From: Rebecca billardiae RCC1528
Lineage: Eukaryota > Haptophyta
Direction: 5' to 3'
Assembly: GCA_965240325.2 (NCBI GenBank)
Contig: OZ251226.1
Span: 372,001-436,000, forward strand
DNA: 64,000 nt
Shown here: positions 40,677 to 50,547 of the stretch, one piece after another
How positions within the stretch are numbered: position 1 is the stretch's first letter
Layout: every line of letters begins with the position of its first letter
Notes under the pieces: generated by a model
Database searches by the model: none
The model's input: the letters and a program-made list of their open reading frames with translations, nothing else
Told to the model about the DNA's origin: nothing
Made by a program: the position numbers and the translations under genes

Positions 40677-42243
40677 TCCGCGGTCCTTCCGTAGAACCAA
40701 CGTAGTTAGAGGCCCGCGGTGCACCCTCCGTTGCGCCTCGTGCCGGCAGAGCGAGAGCGCGCGCCACTGCTGCGGCCCCGCCCCCCGGGCCCGTGCGCTC
40801 ACTCACACGGCGCTGCGCAGCCGCGCACCGAGAGGCGAGACCGAGCGCGGAGCTCGGGGTGGAACGAGGCGAGCGGCGGGTCGCGCCTGCCGCCGCGCGT
40901 GCGCGCCTGCTCCACCGCGCCACCGTGCAGCGTGCTCGCCCGCCGCCTCCTCCGCCGCGTCGGCCTCGAAGCAGCGGCGGCCAGCCAGCCGACCGAGGCT
41001 GAGCCCGTGCGTGCTCACTCACCCGGCGCGGTGGCGCCCTCGAGTCGACGGCCGTCTACTCCACAGCTGGCTGCTCGAGCTGCTGCACGGGGCGTCGCGA
41101 CGAGGGCGCCGCGCGCGCCCAGCCAGCGCGTCCGTCGCCGCGTCGCGCACGGCGCAGCGCGTCGAGCTCGGCGCCGCGCTTCCGGGCCAGCTCGGCGCCC
41201 AGCGCCTGCGCGCGCACGTGCTCCGATGCACGGCCCGAGTCAGCTGGGCGCCCGGCTGCGCGACCGAACGGGAACCGGCGCGCGTTCCACGACTGTCACT
41301 GCTCCTGCTTGTCCTCACGCTGCTGCACCTCCACGCCGCCGTCGACCGAGTTGCTAAGGAGGAGCTCGCGCTCGACGTCACGAGGAGCGAGCTCGCGTGC
41401 TCGAGCTCGCCCTTCAGCCGCGCTAGCTCCGGGCGCATCCGTTGCGTGCTCGCGGCGCGCTCCTCCTCTAGCAACGAACGAGCTTACGCGTAGTGCTCCG
41501 GACTCGGCTCGCCCTTGCGCGCTCCTCCTCGAGGACGAACGCGCCCGCGCGGGCAGGGCCCGCGCCCGGGTAAAAAACCTGCTGTGTTCGGCCTCGGCCC
41601 TCGGGCCGCCATCCAATACCGGGTGCCGTTCGTCATAGTTCAGACTCGGCCAATCGGTAATCGGATGCGACGCATCATACTCGCCGGGAGCGCAAAGGTT
41701 CGTCGTCAGTAAAGTTGAGTACTTGACGGATTTTTGGTAGGACCTCCATGCATCACTGCGCTTGGGTCTCGTCCCATTTGGCAGCGCGCAAAGGTTCGTC
41801 GTTAGTAAAGTTGAGTAATTTGGCAGCGCGCAAAGGTTCGTCGTTAGTAAAGTTGAGTACTTGACGAGACTTTTTGCCAGGAGCCCAGGACCTCCATCGC
41901 ACGCGCTTGGGTCATCGTCCTATTTGGCAACATTATGGTCGTATGAAGATTTACAACAAATCGCAGATTCGTTCACCCAGATATACTGACAAATGCACGT
42001 CCACAGGCTCACGTCCGTCCGTAGATACGGAATTGGAGCGGGCGCGGCTATTTCGTCAATCGAGTCTTGCTAATGCAAAGCAATGGGCCAATGTACCCCT
42101 CGAAAAAGCGAAAACTCACCCTCCAACAGCCCTCAAAATCGTCCCCCGTCCCCTTTTCTTTGATCAAAAGATCTTTTTGACAACGTAGTGAGGGCCCCCG
42201 GCGGGGCTCCACGCTACGCGCTCCGCCCTGCACCGCGGGCCAT
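40677..42243 (-). mobile_element. Non-autonomous repeat element, copy III (inverted relative to copy I)
   Basis: Read on the minus strand, it starts ATGGCCCGCGGTGCAGGGCG at 42243 and ends GACCGCGGAACGCGGTCAT at 40677. The left 400 bases match copy I closely (shared TTTTGATCAAAGAAAAGGGG, then GGGTGAGTTTTCGCTTTTTC), and the right 600 bases match copy I's GC-rich part. The middle differs: at 41690-41880 the motif GCGCAAAGGTTCGTCG...AGTAAAGTTGAGTA occurs three times. A coiled-coil-like coding remnant (EERAASTQRMRPELARLKGE) reads on the minus strand at about 41400-41470. AT-rich DNA flanks both sides. No transposase. Confidence 0.6.
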
Positions 42244-42543
42244 AATAATAAACTAAGCTAGCAGGCAGTAGCAGCGCAGCAGACAGAGTTGAGCAGACAG
42301 GCCGAGCAGTGTCACGTCATGCACGTGCGCCCGCTGCCTGACTAGTGCCTGGCCGGTACATAGCCGCTGGGACCCCGTCAGCCACGGGTCAAGCCGTCAG
42401 CCGCTGGCGGCCATCTTCTTCGGCCGATGCGCCTGACGAACGAGTCCGCAGTGCCGTCGTACAGTATCCGGTATTGGCGGCATCATCAGCAGATGACGAG
42501 TCGTTGTCGAGCACGCCGGCACCGCGGCACACTCCTTGGCGCA

Positions 42544-45052
42544 TCAGCTGACGATCGTCTTGCTGACGGCCTCGCGCACGCGCGCGTGGTCCAAGAGGTC
42601 GGCCTGCGAGAGCGCGACGCCCGCCTGCTCCTCCTCGCTCACCGGCTGCGCCATGAGCTTGAGGAAGCGGCGCGCAATCATCACACCCATGTCTGCGCGC
42701 GCACGCGCACGAGCGCGGCGCCCGCCGTGCCCGCCGTGCCGGCGGCGGCGCGTGGCGATCAGCCCGCTCCGTGCGGCGGCCGGGCGCGCGTTAAGTGCGG
42801 CGCGCGCGCACACGCGCACACGCGCACGCGCGCACGCGCGCACCGGTCGAGAGGTTGAGGTGCGCCTCCGTCATGTGCTGCCCGATCCACGAGGGCAGCT
42901 TGTTGCGCTTGTCGACTCGGTTGAAGCGCGCGTCTGCAAACACGATCAGGCCGTAGTCCGTCTTGCCGCGGATCACGCGCCCGGCGCACTGCGCGGCCTG
43001 CCGGATCGCGTCGAACGTGATGAAGTCCGCCTCGTTGATCTGGCACGTCTCCGCCAGGTACTCGAGCCGCGCCGTGAGCGGGCGCGACTTGGTGTACTGG
43101 AAGGGCACGCCGAGCAGCAGCACCGCGCGGCCGTAGTGCCGGTCAAAGTCGACGCCCTCGGCGACCTTGCCGCGCGCGACGGAGAGGAAGACGGCGCCGC
43201 GGCCGCAGTCGCACGCGCGCTTGTAGTTCTCGAGCGCGAGCGTGGTCTCGACGATGTCGGGCGTCTCGATGAAGACGAGCTTGTGCTCGAGCACGCGGTC
43301 GAGCACGGTCGGCAGCCGCCGGCCCTGCTTGCCGTTCCCGTTGCGCGCGGGCTCGGGCGCGGTCGCCCAGCGGCGGATGACCTCCTCCATGTAGAGGTAG
43401 GAGGGGAAGAAGGCGACGAGGCCGTCGGGCACGTGCTCGGACATCTGGATGAGCAGCTCGCCGTACGCGCGCACCGTCGCCTCCTCGGAGCGCGTCTCGA
43501 AGCGCGTCGACAGCGGCGTCTGGTCGGCGGCCCTGCAGAGCACCAGTGGGCAGATGCACTCGCGCCGCAAAGACATGGTGAGCGTGCGCACGACGCTCGG
43601 CGAGAAGCGCAGGAGCTTGGGGTAGAGCTCGATGGGCGAGAGCGTGCCCGAGGTGATGATCACGCTCTGGAAGCGCTCGAACACGTGCTTGATCGCGATC
43701 GACGCGTCGAGGCAGCACAGCTGCAGCACCGGGTCCGGGAGCGACGGCGTGCGGTCGTCCGACGGCTCGAGCAGCACGCTGAAGCCCGACTCGAACGTGG
43801 CGCACATCGTGCCGAACTCGGCGACGAGGGTGAGCGGCTGGAACTCCTGCACGTTGGTCACCTCGAGCGTGCGCAGCAGCGAGCGCAGCCGCTCGGACGC
43901 GAACTTGAGCGGCTTCGCGTCCACGTTCGCCTCCTGCTGCAGCCCGGCGAGGAAGCGCGCCGGCCGCTCGACCGTCACGGTGCGCTCGGCCGCGCACCGA
44001 TCGAGCCGCGCCTTCACGTACCGCACGACGCGCTGCATGAAGGTGACGAAGTGCTCGGCGCGGCGGATGTTGCCCGGCACCGCCTCGTTGAGCATCGACT
44101 CGGGCAGCACCGGGTTGGCGCGCAGCTCGTCCGCCGCGCCCGCGCCCTGCGGCAGCGCGCCGCTCTGCGCGAGGCCCGACACCAGCCGCTGGTACTCGCG
44201 GTTCAGCCGCTCCGCGTCCACGCGCTTGAGCTTGGCGACCTCGGCGTGGAGGCGGCCGATGTTGCGCTCGCACGCCTGGAGCGTCGCCTCGCGGAAGTTG
44301 ATGCTCATCACCTCGATGCACACGTTGTCGATGTTGTGCGCCTCGTCGAACACGATGATGCACTCGCGCTGCAGCGACTTTGAGATCAGCCCCGCAATCT
44401 TCGGGTCGAGCAGGTACTGGTAGTTGTACACGACCACGTCGGCGAAGGAGACGGCGTGGCGCGCGAGGAAGTACGGGCACCAGCCGCGCCCGCGCGCCAG
44501 CTCCTTCAGCTCGTCCAGCGTGTACACGCCGTGCTCCAGCGCCGAGTCCGTGCCGTGCGCCTCGAGCGCCTCGTAGAAGGGGCACAGCTCGACCGCCTCG
44601 GGCTGGCTCGCGCCGCGCGCGCGCACCCACGAGGCGGTGAGCGAGCGGCAGCGCGTGTCGACGGACTCGCGCTCGGACTCCTGCGACACCGTCTCGTGGA
44701 TGCACATGTTCTTGCGCGACGACAGCCCGATCGCGAGCAGCCGGTGCGAGCGCTCGGCGCCGCGCAGCCTGTCGCGGTGCTTCTCGAGCTGCTGCAGCTC
44801 CTCGAGCACCTTCTCCATCTCGGGGACGGTGCGCGTGCAGTAGACGAGCTTGCCCACCTCGGGGTGCGCGCGCTGGTACGACGTGACGAGCGAGAGCAGC
44901 GTCACCGTCTTGCCCGTGCCGGTCGGCATCTCGAGCAGCGCGTGGCCGCGCGCGTCGAGCGCGCGCTTCACCTCGAGCATGTACGCGTACTGCTCGGGGT
45001 AGATCTGCGCGTACGGGAAGTCGACGGTGAGCCCGTCGAGGACGATCTCCAT
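42544..45052 (-). CDS. XPD: XPD/Rad3 helicase, TFIIH subunit
   Basis: Exons 45052-42844 and 42692-42544, joined over a 151-base GT-AG intron, giving LNLSTDMGVMIARRFLKLMA as in XPD proteins and a total of 785 residues (human XPD has 760). Motifs in order: Walker A MPTGTGKTVTLL, the four FeS-cluster cysteines (KNMCIHE, DTRCRSL, VELCPFYEAL, GWCPYFLARH), VVVYNYQYLLDP, DEAH box IIVFDEAHNIDN, TSGTLSPIELYPKLL, and motif VI QCAGRVIRGKTDYGLIVFAD. XPD is a 5'-3' DNA helicase that opens DNA in nucleotide excision repair and bridges the CAK kinase in TFIIH. The start MEIVLDGLTVDFPYAQIYPE fits the family exactly; 45 Arg-rich residues open upstream to 45187 are rejected. The intron is nearly all alternating GC/GT. 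Confidence 0.95.
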
Positions 45053-45421
45053 GCTGGCGTGCGTGCGCGCGCGCGCGCGAGCCCGAGCGGTGCTGGTCGC
45101 CGCGGGGGAAGCCACTCTCGCCTCACGGCCACTACTAGTACACGCCGAGCGCCATGGCCGTGTCCCGGCGACCCGGCCAAAGCGCATCCGGATTCCGGGC
45201 GCACCATCGTCGTCCGGATTTTTATTGGATTTTAGCCGAGGACCGCCAATAATTGTTATTAATTGATTGCATGGACCGACTCAGGCGACTGTCGTCGACG
45301 ACTCAGACTGGCAGCCATTCGTGCGTCAGCCTGGCGCTTGGCAGCAAGGCGAAGCGCCGCGCCGCGCCGCAGATCACATTGGCGACAGAATCGTGCAGTC
45401 TGCGACACACATCCTCGATGA
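45053..45421. other. Intergenic, no gene seen
   Basis: Lies between the XPD start and the stop of the GT25-like gene on the same strand, so it holds the XPD promoter and the upstream gene's 3' end. Open frames continue from both sides without family features. Confidence 0.5.
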
Positions 45422-46405
45422 TCATGGTGACCGCATCGTCAGAGTACTAGCTGTTTGCAAGTGTTTGTCCGACGCGCAGATCAGCTCTGCAGACATGGCC
45501 ACGCGCAGTGTTCCTTCCGCCCACGCCTGCGAGATGATGATGTCCCCGCTCTGCAAGCGTGCGCCTTCCAGAAGCGCGAGGACGTACGGCAGAGCACTCT
45601 CGCGCAGCAGCAGGCAGCCCATCCCCAGAGCAAAGGGCACGTCCGGCAGAAGGCTGCTAACTTGGCTGGGCAGCGCTCCCTTCTTGCGCTCTCGTCGATC
45701 CCCTTTGGCGAGATCCCACGTGTGCGGAGGGTTTGTCCGCAGGAAGCGGCAAAAGCGCTCCCGCCAGCTCGGCAGGAGCTGCATGTCGTCTTCCATCAGC
45801 AGGACATACCTCTCATCTATGCGCGGCGCGCGACCGGCAGGCGTCGACGTGGGGCTGGCCGGCTCGGCGTCCGTCATCACAAAGCCACGACGCGTTTTCG
45901 CGAGCGAGGCGTTGATGTCGCGCAAAGCCTGGATCTTGCTGAGCGTGTTGCAGATGTAACGCGCGCAGGTGATCCGTCCGAACTGGGTGTTGCCCAATAT
46001 ACGCGTGATCCCTCCATATGCACTCCAGTGAGGGCACCCGATCGGAGAATTGTTGACCAAAAACAAGATGCCCGGATGCACGCAGCCCGTCAACGTGCGC
46101 TTCGACGGATGATCCATGATCACTTGCGCACAGTTGCGCTGCGCGCGCATCGCCCGCACCATCGTGCTATTCGCATACGTGTCCGGGTGCGTGATGATCT
46201 CCTTCAGGTCAGCAGCGGGCGGCGGCTCGATCGCGGGGACTCGTACGGCGGGCACGCGAGCCTCTTGCAATGTGCGCTCCATGAACGCACGCCGCTCCAC
46301 GCAACGATCGCAGTTCACGTAGTATGCCGCCATGATGCTCTCGTCCTTGCCACACTGGGCAGTCAGCAGTACAGCTGCCGCCAGTATGCCGAATGGATGC
46401 AGCAT
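45422..46405 (-). CDS. GT25-like glycosyltransferase, secretory
   Basis: 327 residues from MLHPFGILAAAVLLTAQC, a signal peptide or anchor. The body begins YYVNCDRCVERRAFMERTLQ, then VPAVRVPAIEPP, the usual opening of GT25 enzymes (LPS galactosyltransferases, collagen COLGALT and many algal homologues). RYVLLMEDDMQLLPSW supplies the acidic EDD motif that takes the place of DXD for metal and sugar-nucleotide binding. The middle has SAYGGITRIL and IQALRDINASLAKTRRG; the end has LPDVPFALGMGCLLLRESAL. The sugar transferred is unknown. The start follows a run of 19 C on the plus strand (Gly codons if an earlier ATG at 46447 were used), so I prefer 46405. The neighbour downstream on the same strand is XPD, with no sign of functional linkage. 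Confidence 0.7.
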   Translation of the reverse strand: MLHPFGILAAAVLLTAQCGKDESIMAAYYVNCDRCVERRAFMERTLQEARVPAVRVPAIEPPPAADLKEIITHPDTYANSTMVRAMRAQRNCAQVIMDHPSKRTLTGCVHPGILFLVNNSPIGCPHWSAYGGITRILGNTQFGRITCARYICNTLSKIQALRDINASLAKTRRGFVMTDAEPASPTSTPAGRAPRIDERYVLLMEDDMQLLPSWRERFCRFLRTNPPHTWDLAKGDRRERKKGALPSQVSSLLPDVPFALGMGCLLLRESALPYVLALLEGARLQSGDIIISQAWAEGTLRVAMSAELICASDKHLQTASTLTMRSP

Positions 46406-46424
46406 CCCCCCCCCCCCCCCCCCC
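46406..46424. repeat. Poly-C run of 19
   Basis: Immediately upstream of the chosen GT25-like ATG. If translation began at 46447 it would encode poly-glycine; length changes of one or two bases would then break the frame. Confidence 0.9.
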
Positions 46425-47433
46425 GCCGCCTGCGTGCAGTCGTGCACGCGGTCGACTCCTTGTGGTGATACGGTACAGTACTAGTACGCGGGTATTGCTG
46501 TATGTGGGGACTTCTCACATAATTAAATGACGTGTCGTCATACATCAAACGATCATACTAGTAAGGGTATCGGCGGCGTAATTTCGGTGTATACAGTAAT
46601 TACTGAGACTACATCTGCTTGATTAATACAGTATGGGGGTACAGTCTTGGCACTGCCATGGGTGAGGGTGGTGGTTGGTTGGGGGCTGGCCAGGCCACCC
46701 GTCCCAAGAAGCTCCTGAACCCGTCCCAGTCCGGGGGCGAGTTTAGCGTCCATGGACGCTAAACTCCGCCGGACACAGTGCGCGAGCTGAGCCTCGAGGC
46801 GAGATGAGCACGCAAGGCCCGTCACAGCGCCCGTCGCGCGCGCTTGACTGCGGCGGCTGAGATGGCTGGAGCGGCGGCGCGTTGCGCTCATCCTCAGTGC
46901 ACACTTGTAAGCGACCTTCGGCGCAGCAGACATGTGCCGCCTTGGGCCCTCCTCCGCCTGCTAGCGCGGCTCGACTGCAACTCGGTCGCCAAAGCCAAGC
47001 ATTGCCTACTGAGTCCGCTTCTGCCCGCGACACGCGCTTGAATGGCGTCTTGAGCGCGCGCGCATTGGAAACATATACACTGGCCCTCTCTCCAGACAGC
47101 GCGCGCCTGGCTCCTGCAGCGTACTCTGTGCGATGAAGCGGTGGCGTAGGCGCCTGCCGGCCTGTTGTTGAAACGCACCCGCTCGGCTAGTGAGCATGGG
47201 CGCAAAAGACGCCGGGAAGCCGAGACATGAGCGCCGGAAGGGGTTCCGAGGTACTACCAGATCAGCCCACCTGGCGCGCCGTCGCACAGCCCTCGCCTAC
47301 GCGCACGCGCACGACCAGAGCGAAGCTGCCCGCGTGGCGGACGGCCATTTCTTTCAAATGTTTTCGCTGAGTCAGCGGGCCGGCCCGCGACGGAGCTTGA
47401 CGTACTGGGCTGGGACGGGTGGTAGGGCTGGAG
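46425..47433. other. Intergenic with a palindrome; no gene seen
   Basis: Holds the 5' region of the GT25-like gene and the palindrome at 46739-46766. Frames at 46844-47287 occur on both strands with no family resemblance. Confidence 0.5.
46692..46766. other. Perfect 28-bp palindrome with a shared lead-in
   Basis: GAGTTTAGCGTCCATGGACG continues to a perfect 14+14 palindrome at 46739-46766. The 45 bases before it (GCCACCCGTCCCAAGAAGCT then CCTGAACCCGTC) resemble 20571-20605, and CTCCTGAAC ... GAGTTTAG recurs at 56228-56258 before another perfect palindrome. Confidence 0.7.
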
Positions 47434-50400
47434 GAGGCCACTCCACCGAAATCGTGCCCGTCCCGGGCTAGCCGCTCCACTGGCGTCCCGGGCTAGGCCG
47501 GGACGCTCCGAGCGCGTCCCGGGCTAGCTGGCGCAGCGGGAGATAGTATTGAGCTCATAGGCGATGCCGCCGCGCCGCGTGCGCGCGCTCCGTCTCGCGC
47601 TGGCTGCGGCCGGGAGCGCGCGCGGCAAGCCGGCGCGTGCGGTCGGGCACCGGCGCTGAGGTATAGTGTGCCCATCCGCGCCCTCGGCTTGTGTCTGCGC
47701 GCCCTCCTCCGCCGCTGCGGGGCGCGCGTGTGGTCGCGCTGCCTCGCTCCCTGGGCGCACCGAAAGCGCGAGCGCGCAACGGGTCACGTGTGGCGTGTCG
47801 GACCCAACGCGTGCTCGCCTGGCGTGGGCTTTGGGTTCGTCATGGCCCTGGTCACGCGCGACGCCGGCCGTGCCCAGCCTTCTGACCGCGCGCAGCGCGC
47901 GTAGCACTGGCAGTCCCAGCTGCAGTCGAGCTGACCCGTCGGGGCTCGGCGGCACCCAGCCACTGGTAGGCGGCCGTGATCAGTCCACGCGTGAGTTAGA
48001 CGGCGGCTACACATCAGGCAGGTCGCGCTCTGCCGCGTGCAGGGCGGTTGCACAGCCACAAGTGCCCCCGCGATCGCGGCGCGCTCAGGTACGAACCAGA
48101 GCGCCGCAGTATTTTGTTGCATGCGCGCCGCCGGCAGGTGGCGAGCTGGGCCGTGCTGGTCGGTGTGGCTGGCGGGCGCGCTCGCGTGCGTGGCATGAGC
48201 GAGCGCGCCGCCGCCCTCGCCTGCCGCCCACGTCGCGCGCCGCGCGGCTGCGCGGCCGCGCGGCCTCCGTCGCTTTGGCGCTCGCGCGGCCGGCAGCTCC
48301 AGTGGACATCGGACACAGTGGCTGCCGTGGGCCAGCTGAAGAACTGGTCCTTACTAGTTCGCGAGCGGGGCGGCGGGTGAATAGGTTGATGCCGGCGGTC
48401 TTGCGTCTATGAGTGCCCGCATGCCACGTGTCTCCTCGTATCTTGATGTCCGGCAGTGCTCACGGATTCTGGGGTGGTACAATAACAGCTCAGCAGGCTG
48501 ACTGTCGTCCGCGGCAAACCTCACCCTGCGGGCTCGGTAGATGGACAATGCCCATGGCTGGTCACAAATCACAGGATACGTGAGCAGAAGGTATGCGCAC
48601 GCACCGAGATGTTGCGTCGCCCCTCTTGCCCGTGTTGCGGAGACCCAGTGGCGTACGGCAGCCTGCACTTGCGCCAGAGTCGGCCACAACCGAGGTGCGC
48701 AGCTCGAACGCTGCACACGCTCAGTGAGCGGCACCGCCTCGGCTTGCGAGCGGCTGCGTGCGCACGCATAAGACGACTGGATGCTGTCGCATAGGCACAC
48801 GCCCTAAGCGAAGTGGGATGGTGCTTAAGGTGGCGTCAGTTGTGACGTTGGCACCTGCCACGCCCACGGCGTCCGTTGAATCGACGGAGGCAATGATGAA
48901 GAGCCCGGATGAAAGCGCTTTACTTAGGAGCGTCAAGCGAGTCCTGACTGAATATACAGCAGTCCCTGATGAGGCCTCGAATTCGCACATTCGTGCCGAT
49001 TTGTCACGGGCTGGGGCTGCCGGAGCAGCACCCATCTGGCGGGTCCGTGCGAGGGTACACGCGTGGTGCGACGAAGCCATCACGCATCATCCACAAATCA
49101 CGGCGCAACACGCAGCTCAGTGCACGGAGGTGCTCGGCTGCTGCCAAGTACGATACGCTAGCCAATGACAAGGCCGAGCCACGGCTACAGTATGCGCGCG
49201 CTGATGGGCAGGGCCTGGGGCTGTGCGTGACAGGCCCGTCACCCGGTGTGAGCCAACTTCCGCTCATCTACGGTGGCCTCCGAACACTGGTACACCACGA
49301 TGCAGCGCTGTTCCAGTCTCAGCCGACATGCTCTGGGCACGCACCCGGTCACCGCCAGCCAGAGCCAAAGTACACAGTAGCTGTGCTGCTGTGCATCCAT
49401 CTCGTCATGCGGTGATACTCATGCCGATGCTGCGCGCTCACGGCTTGATGGCATGGCAACGGCAGTGACCATGCCCTACTTTGCAGCTAGCTGCTCCGTA
49501 TGCCAAGATGCTGTATGAATACTGCAGCGTATTTGCCAGCCAAGCGCAGTGGCGCCGGTGCCGCCTTCCGGCCACGCTGCCATCGGGAGCTGCCGGCCAC
49601 GCGAGCGCCGAAGCGACGTAGGCCGCGCAGCCGCGCGGCGCGCGACGTGGGCGGCAGGCGAGGGCGGCGGCGCGCTCGCTCATGCCACGCACGCGAGCGC
49701 GCCCGCCAGCCACACCGACCAGCACGGCCCAGCTCGCCACCTGCCGGCGGCGCGCATGCAACAAAATACTGCGGCGCTCTGGTTCGTACCTGAGCGCGCC
49801 GCGATCGCGGGGGCACTTGTGGCTGTGCAACCGCCCTGCACGCGGCAGAGCGCGACCTGCCTGATGTGTAGCCGCCGTCTAACTCACGCGTGGACTGATC
49901 ACGGCCGCCTACCAGTGGCTGGGTGCCGCCGAGCCCCGACGGGTCAGCTCGACTGCAGCTGGGACTGCCAGTGCTACGCGCGCTGCGCGCGGTCAGAAGG
50001 CTGGGCACGGCCGGCGTCGCGCGTGACCAGGGCCATGACGAACCCAAAGCCCACGCCAGGCGAGCACGCGTTGGGTCCGACACGCCACACGTGACCCGTT
50101 GCGCGCTCGCGCTTTCGGTGCGCCCAGGGAGCGAGGCAGCGCGACCACACGCGCGCCCCGCAGCGGCGGAGGAGGGCGCGCAGACACAAGCCGAGGGCGC
50201 GGATGGGCACACTATACCTCAGCGCCGGTGCCCGACCGCACGCGCCGGCTTGCCGCGCGCGCTCCCGGCCGCAGCCAGCGCGAGACGGAGCGCGCGCACG
50301 CGGCGCGGCGGCATCGCCTATGAGCTCAATACTATCTCCCGCTGCGCCAGCTAGCCCGGGACGCGCTCGGAGCGTCCCGGGCCTAGCCCGGGACGCCAGT

Positions 50401-50445
50401 GAAGCGGCTAGCCCGGGACGGGCACGATTTCGGTGGAGTGGCCTC
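47434..50445. mobile_element. 3-kb inverted repeat (foldback) with about 870-bp near-identical arms
   Basis: The left arm, about 47434-48301, and the right arm, about 49580-50445, are reverse complements with only scattered changes (for example an 8-base GCGGCCGC difference near 48260). Each outer end starts GAGGCCACTCCACCGAAATC, then carries three CCCGGGCTAG-type motifs within 90 bases, typical of subterminal sites of a cut-and-paste element. The arms encode matching open frames (47666-48412 + and 49487-50212 -) with Arg/Ser/Cys-rich sequence I do not recognise. The 1.28-kb centre differs and contains frames at 48758-49168 and 48969-49415 (+) that overlap and may be one broken protein. No known transposase motif was seen. 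Confidence 0.65.
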
Positions 50446-50485
50446 TGGAGGCTTCGGCCGCCAGCCTGCGGCACCCGGAGCCCGT

Positions 50486-50493
50486 TATAAAGG
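50486..50493 (+). promoter_or_regulatory. TATA-like box upstream of the kelch gene
   Basis: TATAAAGG lies 55-62 bases before the ATG at 50548, followed by an A-rich tract (50501-50511). It sits just outside the right end of the foldback element. Core promoter rules for this organism are unknown, so this is tentative. Confidence 0.25.
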
Positions 50494-50547
50494 GGAATTT
50501 AAAAAAAAAAACAGTCAACAGGGCGCTCGCAACGAAGGCTGCGACCC

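Noticed and set aside
40677-42243. Helitron copy
   Set aside because: The terminal hairpin is suggestive, but there is no TC start, no CTRR end and no Rep/helicase inside; the class is left open.
45053-45187. N-terminal extension of XPD
   Set aside because: Arg/Ala-rich and absent from XPD proteins, which begin exactly at the next ATG with the FPY..IYPEQ pattern.
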